This document shows positions 59,626-64,000 of a DNA stretch of 64,000 nucleotides, piece by piece. Origin of the DNA: Allochromatium palmeri. GTDB taxonomy: Bacteria > Pseudomonadota > Gammaproteobacteria > Chromatiales > Chromatiaceae. Positions within the stretch are counted from its first letter, which is position 1. The number at the start of each line of letters is the position of its first letter. The position numbers and the translations under genes are program-made. Below the pieces are notes generated by a model, which worked only from the letters and a program-made list of their open reading frames with translations, made no database searches and had not been told where the DNA came from. The stretch covers positions 1 through 64,000 of the forward strand of contig NZ_WNKT01000020.1 in the NCBI RefSeq assembly GCF_009720725.1. Reading direction: 5' to 3'.

Positions 59626-60615
59626 TCAGAACCAGCGTTTCCGGCGCAGGAACCACAACTGCAAAGTAACGACCGCGGCCGTTGCAAGACACAAAAAGAA
59701 AAAAGCCCAGGGCGCTTCGGCGCCAGGAATGCCGCCGACGTTCACGCCAAGCAATCCCGTAATGAATCCCAGGGGCAGGAAAACGGCGGTGACCACGGAC
59801 AGCAGGTACATGCGCTTCTCGGTTTTCTCCGAGAGGCGTTGCAGCAGTTCCTCCTGGGTGACGGTGGCGCGATCTCGCGACGCCTCCAGCGCCTCCAGGT
59901 AACGGGTGGTCTGGTCCGCTACCTCGCGCAGCCAAGCCCGGTTGTCCTCCTCTAGCCAGGCCACTTTGGCCGCTGCCAGGCGTAGCAGCGCATCCCGTTG
60001 GGGGACCAGATAGCGACGTAGTCCGATAAAGGTGCGGCGCAGGTCCGCCAGGGCCGCGTTGATCTCCTCCAGACGGCCCTCTTCAACCTGCTCCTCAAGC
60101 TCATCCGCCTGAATTTCCAGTCCCTCGATGACGTCGTCCATACGTTCGGCCAGCCGGTCGGCGATGGCCGTCAGGAGTTCGCCTGCATTGCAAGGCCCGC
60201 GTCCCCGCTCAATGGACGCTTGCACATCCTGGACTGCGCGCAGCCGCAATTTGCGGCAGCTGACCACCAGCTGCGCGCTCGCCCAGATGCGGATGGAGAC
60301 CATATCGTCGGGCTCGGCGCCTGGGTTGAAGTTGATCCCACGCAGGATCACGAGCACGCCGTCGTCGAGCGGGACCAAACGCGGTCGGGTGTGCTCAGCC
60401 AGCAGGCCGTCCGCGACCGCTTCGTTCAGGCCGCTGTCTTCACGCACGAAGCGGCTGGTGTCGGGGTCCAGGAGGTCAAGGTGGATCCAGGTCACGCCTT
60501 CGGTTCGGGAGTCTGCGTGGATGTCTTTCCAACCAAGGGCGGTGCCTCCGCCCTGGCCATCCAGGCGATAGGCGTAGACGAGGCTGCGGGTGGCTGGTCG
60601 ATTGGTGTCGGTCAT
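59626..60615 (-). CDS. zntB: CorA/ZntB-family divalent cation transporter
   Basis: Pentameric inner-membrane channel of the 2-TM-GxN family. The 329 residues from ATG 60615 (a TTG at 60621 was rejected) comprise a large cytoplasmic funnel rich in coiled helices and two C-terminal membrane spans (about 268-287 and 300-320) with the GVN signature in GLLGVNVGGIPG. ZntB-type proteins move zinc; CorA moves magnesium. The GVNVGGIPG loop fits ZntB better. Convergent with the M14 hydrolase gene. Confidence 0.9.
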   Translation of the reverse strand: MTDTNRPATRSLVYAYRLDGQGGGTALGWKDIHADSRTEGVTWIHLDLLDPDTSRFVREDSGLNEAVADGLLAEHTRPRLVPLDDGVLVILRGINFNPGAEPDDMVSIRIWASAQLVVSCRKLRLRAVQDVQASIERGRGPCNAGELLTAIADRLAERMDDVIEGLEIQADELEEQVEEGRLEEINAALADLRRTFIGLRRYLVPQRDALLRLAAAKVAWLEEDNRAWLREVADQTTRYLEALEASRDRATVTQEELLQRLSEKTEKRMYLLSVVTAVFLPLGFITGLLGVNVGGIPGAEAPWAFFFLCLATAAVVTLQLWFLRRKRWF

Positions 60616-60617
60616 GT

Positions 60618-61304
60618 TCAATCCCTGTCCACTGTCACGAGTGGTTCGAGGATGGCGTCGAAATCGGCTGGATTCACATACTGCATGACCACGCGCCCGC
60701 TGGGATCGCGCCCGATGTCGAGTCCGCGCTCGGGATAGAGCCAGTGGACGATGCCGGTCTCAGCCTCGCTGAGCCGTTGCGTGGGTGCGCCGAAGCGCTG
60801 CTCGATCAACGCCTCGTCGAGCCGCGCCTTGGGCAGATAGACGATGGCGCGGATGGGCCGCCCGGCCAGGCGTTTGGCATCGTTCGGATCCAGCTTGACT
60901 TTCTGACTGCCGCTGCCGGTCTGGCTGATGCGCAGTCCGCGATCATACATCGACGTCAGGGTCGCCTGATCGACGTCCAGGGTCAGGACGAAATCAGCGC
61001 GCAGACGTTCCAGATAGATCTGTTCGAAATAGACCTCAGCGGCGAGCATCCCAGACGGACCGGGCATCCGGAACAGGTTGATCTCGCCGTCCTCGCGAAA
61101 GACCTGGCGGACCTCGGCGAGCGTCGTGGCGCCCAGCGTGAAGCCGAAGACCTGGGTGCGTCCGCTGGCGTCCTGTTCGATCAGCCACGGCAGTCGCGCG
61201 ATTCCGTCCTCGATCGGATCCGGCATCAGCAGCAGCATCCCGACGAAGCCCAACGTGGCGGCACCGAGTATGGAGAGAACGATGGAGCGGTCCATAGAGT
61301 CCAC
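60618..61304 (-). CDS. hypothetical membrane-anchored protein
   Basis: Family not recognised. The 228 residues begin with one membrane span (about 8-27) and then a soluble periplasmic domain containing two internal segments of similar alpha/beta pattern (FGFTLGATTLAEVRQVFRE and then VYFEQIYLERLRADFVLTLD). No cysteines or catalytic motif. It lies 2 nt before zntB on the same strand, so the pair is probably co-transcribed. Confidence 0.75.
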   Translation of the reverse strand: MDSMDRSIVLSILGAATLGFVGMLLLMPDPIEDGIARLPWLIEQDASGRTQVFGFTLGATTLAEVRQVFREDGEINLFRMPGPSGMLAAEVYFEQIYLERLRADFVLTLDVDQATLTSMYDRGLRISQTGSGSQKVKLDPNDAKRLAGRPIRAIVYLPKARLDEALIEQRFGAPTQRLSEAETGIVHWLYPERGLDIGRDPSGRVVMQYVNPADFDAILEPLVTVDRD

Positions 61305-61314
61305 CCGGCGCTGT

Positions 61315-61695
61315 TCAGCCTGTTGGTTCGAGAATGAGTCCAGCCACGACCTCGCGGCCCTCAGACGCCAGGATGTTATAGGTGCGGCAGGCCGCGCCCG
61401 TGGTCATGACCTCGACGCCGATGCCGCGTTCGAGCAGACCGGCATAGAGCACAGGATCGAGCAGGGTCGGCTGATCGCCGGTGCCGATCAGAACCACCCG
61501 AGGCGTAAGATCCGCGATGACCGTCAAGTGCTCGCGGGTCAGATCCGCGGCCGCCGTCGGCCCCCAGGGTTCGATGATCTCCGAGGGCGTTAGGATCAGG
61601 CTGCGTGTATAGCGGCGTCCGGAGAGGCTGATCCAGCCCGAACCATAGCCCTCGATCAGATAGCCGCTCCCGGCGTCTGCTTCCGAAAATTTCAT
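61315..61695 (-). CDS. Mth938-like (DUF498/NDUFAF3 family) protein
   Basis: The 126-residue protein starts at ATG 61695 (MKFSEADAGSGYLIEGYGSG). It matches the small Mth938 fold: strand-rich start, the SEIIEPWGP motif in the middle and the LIGTGDQP segment typical of the family, with TTGAACRTYNILASEGREV near the end. Bacterial members are often near respiratory or preprotein-export genes; their role is unknown. A very long frame open upstream to 63291 is the antisense shadow of gltX. Confidence 0.88.
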   Translation of the reverse strand: MKFSEADAGSGYLIEGYGSGWISLSGRRYTRSLILTPSEIIEPWGPTAAADLTREHLTVIADLTPRVVLIGTGDQPTLLDPVLYAGLLERGIGVEVMTTGAACRTYNILASEGREVVAGLILEPTG

Positions 61696-61842
61696 CGTGC
61701 GTCCCCGAATAACCAAACCAGTCGTCGAGTGTAGCGCCTCGCGTTCCGTGATGGGACGGGGGAGGGTCGCGCGGTTGCCATCCATCCGGCGTCGGCGTGT
61801 AGAATTCGGGCCTTTCATCCACCTGAGCCAGACTGAAACATC

Positions 61843-63258
61843 ATGACCGTTCGCACTCGCTTCGCTCCTTCTCCGACCGGCTATCTGCACGTCGGCGGCG
61901 CCCGCACGGCGCTTTTCTGCTATCTCTACGCCCGCAAGCACGGCGGTCAGTTCGTCCTGCGTATCGAAGACACGGATCTGGAGCGCTCGACAGCCGAGTC
62001 GGTGAACGCCATTCTGGAGGGCATGACCTGGCTCGGGTTGGATTATGACGAAGGGCCGTTCTACCAGACCCACCGCTTCGATCGTTACAACCAGGTCATC
62101 GAGGAACTGCTCGACAAGGGACTGGCCTACCGCTGCGACTGTCCCAAGGAGCGGCTGGAGAAACTGCGCGTCGACCAGATGGCACGCAAGCAGAAGCCGC
62201 GCTATGACGGCTGCTGCCGTCATAAGCAGGTCGATCCGAATCAGCCGCACGTCATCCGCTTCAAGAATCCCGCCGATGGCGTGGTGATCGTCGACGACCT
62301 CATCCGTGGTCGGATGCCGTTCGCCAACGAGGAACTCGACGACCTCATCATCCGTCGCAGCGACGGCACCCCGACCTACAACCTGAGCGTGGTGGTCGAT
62401 GACGCCGACATGGAGATCACCCATGTCATTCGCGGTGACGACCATATCAACAACACCCCGCGTCAGATCAACATCCTGCGCGCACTCGGCTTCGAGCCGC
62501 CGCGCTATGCCCATGTCCCCATGATCCTCGGCGATGACGGAGCGCGGCTGTCGAAGCGTCATGGCGCCGTGAGCGTCATCTCGTATCGCGACATGGGCTA
62601 TCTGCCCGAGGCGCTGCTGAACTATCTGGTGCGTCTCGGCTGGTCGCACGGCGATCAGGAAATCTTCTCGATCGAGCAGATGATCGAGGCGTTCGATATC
62701 TCGGACGTCAACAAGGCCGCCTCCAGCTTCAATACCAGCAAGCTCGACTGGCTCAATCAGCAGTATCTGCAACAGGCCGAGCCGTCGCGGGTCGCGCGCT
62801 TGCTCAGTCCGCACATGGGGCGGATCGATATCGATCCCTCGACCGGGCCGGATCTGGCCGATGTGGTCAAGGCTCAGGCGGCGCGCGCCAAGACGCTGGT
62901 CGAGCTGGCCGAGATCAGTGCCTTCTGCTATCGCGATTTCGAGGACTTCGACGAAGGCTCGGCGAAGAAGCATCTGCGTCTGGTCGCGCGCGAGCCGCTG
63001 GAGAAGCTGCGTGCGGCTTTCGAGCTGATGGCGTTCGAGGACTGGACCCCCGAGCAGTTGAAGCATGTGGTCGAGGGTGTGAGCGAGGAATTGCAGCTCA
63101 ATCTGGGCAAGGTCGCTCAGCCGCTGCGCGTGGCTATTGTCGGGCGTGCCGCCTCTCCGGGGATCGAGGAGACGCTGATGCTGGTCGGCAAGGAGGCGAC
63201 GCTGCGCCGGATTGATAAGGCGCTGGGCTATATCGCGGCGCGTGGTGGCGAGGCTTGA
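61843..63258 (+). CDS. gltX: glutamyl-tRNA synthetase
   Basis: Class I synthetase charging tRNA-Glu. The 471-residue protein has the HIGH-type motif [15 protein letters not shown] at residues 9-23, a zinc-like CxC...C region ([10 protein letters not shown], later CCRHKQ) and the KMSKS variant RLSKRHGA near residue 240. Presence of CDCP indicates the zinc-binding insertion. Divergent from the Mth938-like gene. Confidence 0.97.
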   Translation: MTVRTRFAPSPTGYLHVGGARTALFCYLYARKHGGQFVLRIEDTDLERSTAESVNAILEGMTWLGLDYDEGPFYQTHRFDRYNQVIEELLDKGLAYRCDCPKERLEKLRVDQMARKQKPRYDGCCRHKQVDPNQPHVIRFKNPADGVVIVDDLIRGRMPFANEELDDLIIRRSDGTPTYNLSVVVDDADMEITHVIRGDDHINNTPRQINILRALGFEPPRYAHVPMILGDDGARLSKRHGAVSVISYRDMGYLPEALLNYLVRLGWSHGDQEIFSIEQMIEAFDISDVNKAASSFNTSKLDWLNQQYLQQAEPSRVARLLSPHMGRIDIDPSTGPDLADVVKAQAARAKTLVELAEISAFCYRDFEDFDEGSAKKHLRLVAREPLEKLRAAFELMAFEDWTPEQLKHVVEGVSEELQLNLGKVAQPLRVAIVGRAASPGIEETLMLVGKEATLRRIDKALGYIAARGGEA

Positions 63259-63375
63259 TGCTGTCTGCGCCGTGACAGATACGCGGCGCATGCGGCGGCG
63301 GTCTGCAAGGCTTGTGCAAAGCGTCTGTGGACTGGCATGCTTTGGATGTGTTGCGAGTTGAACAGGAGCGTCATC

Positions 63376-63972
63376 ATGCCAGCCACCGCCGCCGTCCTAA
63401 TGATCGATGTCGACGACTATCTCGTCGGCGAACAGCAGAGCGACATCCGTCACGAATATATCGCCGGTCAGGTCTTCGCCATGGCCGGCGCCAGCGAGAC
63501 GCACAATCGCCTCGGTCTCAATCTGGCCTTTCATTTGCGCGCCGCCGCGCGTGGTACGCCCTGTGGCGTCTTCATGGGCGATATGAAGGTCCGGGTCGCC
63601 GCCCACGATGCCTTCTATTATCCGGACGTCCTACTGACCTGTGCGTCCGAGGATGCTGAGCCATTCTATAAAACCGCGCCCTGTCTGATCGCCGAGGTGC
63701 TTTCGCCGAGCACTGAACTGACTGATCGGCGTGAAAAGCTTATCGCCTATCGCGCTCTGGCGTCGCTGCGCTATTACGTCCTGATCGCTCAGGATTGCCA
63801 CCGGGTCGAGGTCTACAGCCGGGACGAGGCGGGCGAATGGCGGCATCAGGTCTATGAGAATGGTGGCGAGATCGTGTTTGATTGCCCGCCGTTGCATCCG
63901 CGTCTGACGCTGGACGATGTCTATGAAGATGTCGTGTTGGCGGTCCCGCCAGTTCCTGTCGATCCACATTGA
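63376..63972 (+). CDS. Uma2-family (DUF820) putative nuclease
   Basis: The 198 residues from ATG 63376 (AGGAG 8 nt upstream) match the Uma2/DUF820 family of PD-(D/E)xK-fold proteins: N-terminal RHEYIAGQVFAMAGASETHN, DMKVRV, the acidic strand YPDVLLTC, and ECLIAEVLSPST followed by REKLIAYRALASLRYYVLI. Such genes are abundant in cyanobacteria and purple bacteria and often spread horizontally; their biological role is unclear. Confidence 0.9.
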   Translation: MPATAAVLMIDVDDYLVGEQQSDIRHEYIAGQVFAMAGASETHNRLGLNLAFHLRAAARGTPCGVFMGDMKVRVAAHDAFYYPDVLLTCASEDAEPFYKTAPCLIAEVLSPSTELTDRREKLIAYRALASLRYYVLIAQDCHRVEVYSRDEAGEWRHQVYENGGEIVFDCPPLHPRLTLDDVYEDVVLAVPPVPVDPH

Positions 63973-64000
63973 GGCGGGGAATTGCACGCAACTCGACAGT

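Noticed and set aside
61696-63291. Long N-terminal extension of the Mth938-like frame
   Set aside because: It is antisense to gltX; the domain itself begins at the ATG at 61695.

Overview
The window is a 64 kb, GC-rich stretch of a gammaproteobacterial chromosome. Housekeeping order (rimP-nusA-infB-rbfA-truB-rpsO-pnp), the bioB-F-H-C-D cluster with bioH and bioC in the operon, a CIRCE-controlled groESL, an isolated nifEN pair and small soluble-cytochrome-like genes are what one expects of a diazotrophic, probably purple-sulfur-type (Chromatiaceae-like) bacterium. The family assignment is inference; no photosynthesis or sulfur-oxidation gene lies in the window.

Layout. 1-0.3 kb: tail of an IS630-type transposase. 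0.35-4.9 kb: argH, a MoeB/HesA-type E1 enzyme, a membrane protein, a methylthioinosine/methylthioadenosine phosphorylase and a proline/alanine-rich membrane protein. 5-14 kb: translation and RNA-decay superoperon with its own strong promoter and two leader hairpins. 14-19.4 kb: a HerA-type ATPase, several envelope proteins of unknown role and a PBP4-type peptidase. 19.5-24.4 kb: biotin operon read leftward from a promoter overlapped by a BirA operator, with a MITE-like palindrome between bioF and bioH. 24.4-34.3 kb: comF, a transglutaminase / circularly permuted ATP-grasp-alpha-E pair, gloB, dxs and cysS. 34.5-55 kb: accessory region (below). 55-64 kb: groES-groEL, rimK with an M14 peptidase and a ZntB-like transporter, an Mth938-like protein, gltX and a Uma2-family protein.

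The accessory region is the unusual part. A BaeS-like sensor kinase with a proline-rich periplasmic loop and two nearly identical BaeR-like regulators are interleaved with a family of secreted proteins. Two DUF1566 proteins and a 91-residue peptide share a small module that starts with PPPEAI and has four cysteines. The same direct-repeat element (TCACA..TTCC followed by TTCC at 10-11 bp steps) sits about 80-90 bp (one case about 140 bp) upstream of the start codon of five genes, so they look like one two-component regulon. One of these promoters drives a tight four-gene operon: a PqqD-like (RRE) protein, an ATP-grasp ligase, a diaminopimelate-decarboxylase-like PLP enzyme, and a urea-transporter domain fused to an M23 peptidase. 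This is the best candidate for an undescribed peptide- or amino-acid-modifying envelope system. The block has been segmentally duplicated: the second copy (47.9-50 kb) keeps an intact DUF1566 gene but only the tail of the kinase, whereas the first copy has the intact kinase but a 2-nt frameshift in its DUF1566 gene. nifEN, a BrnTA toxin-antitoxin pair and a PAS/GGDEF diguanylate cyclase are lodged between or beside the copies.
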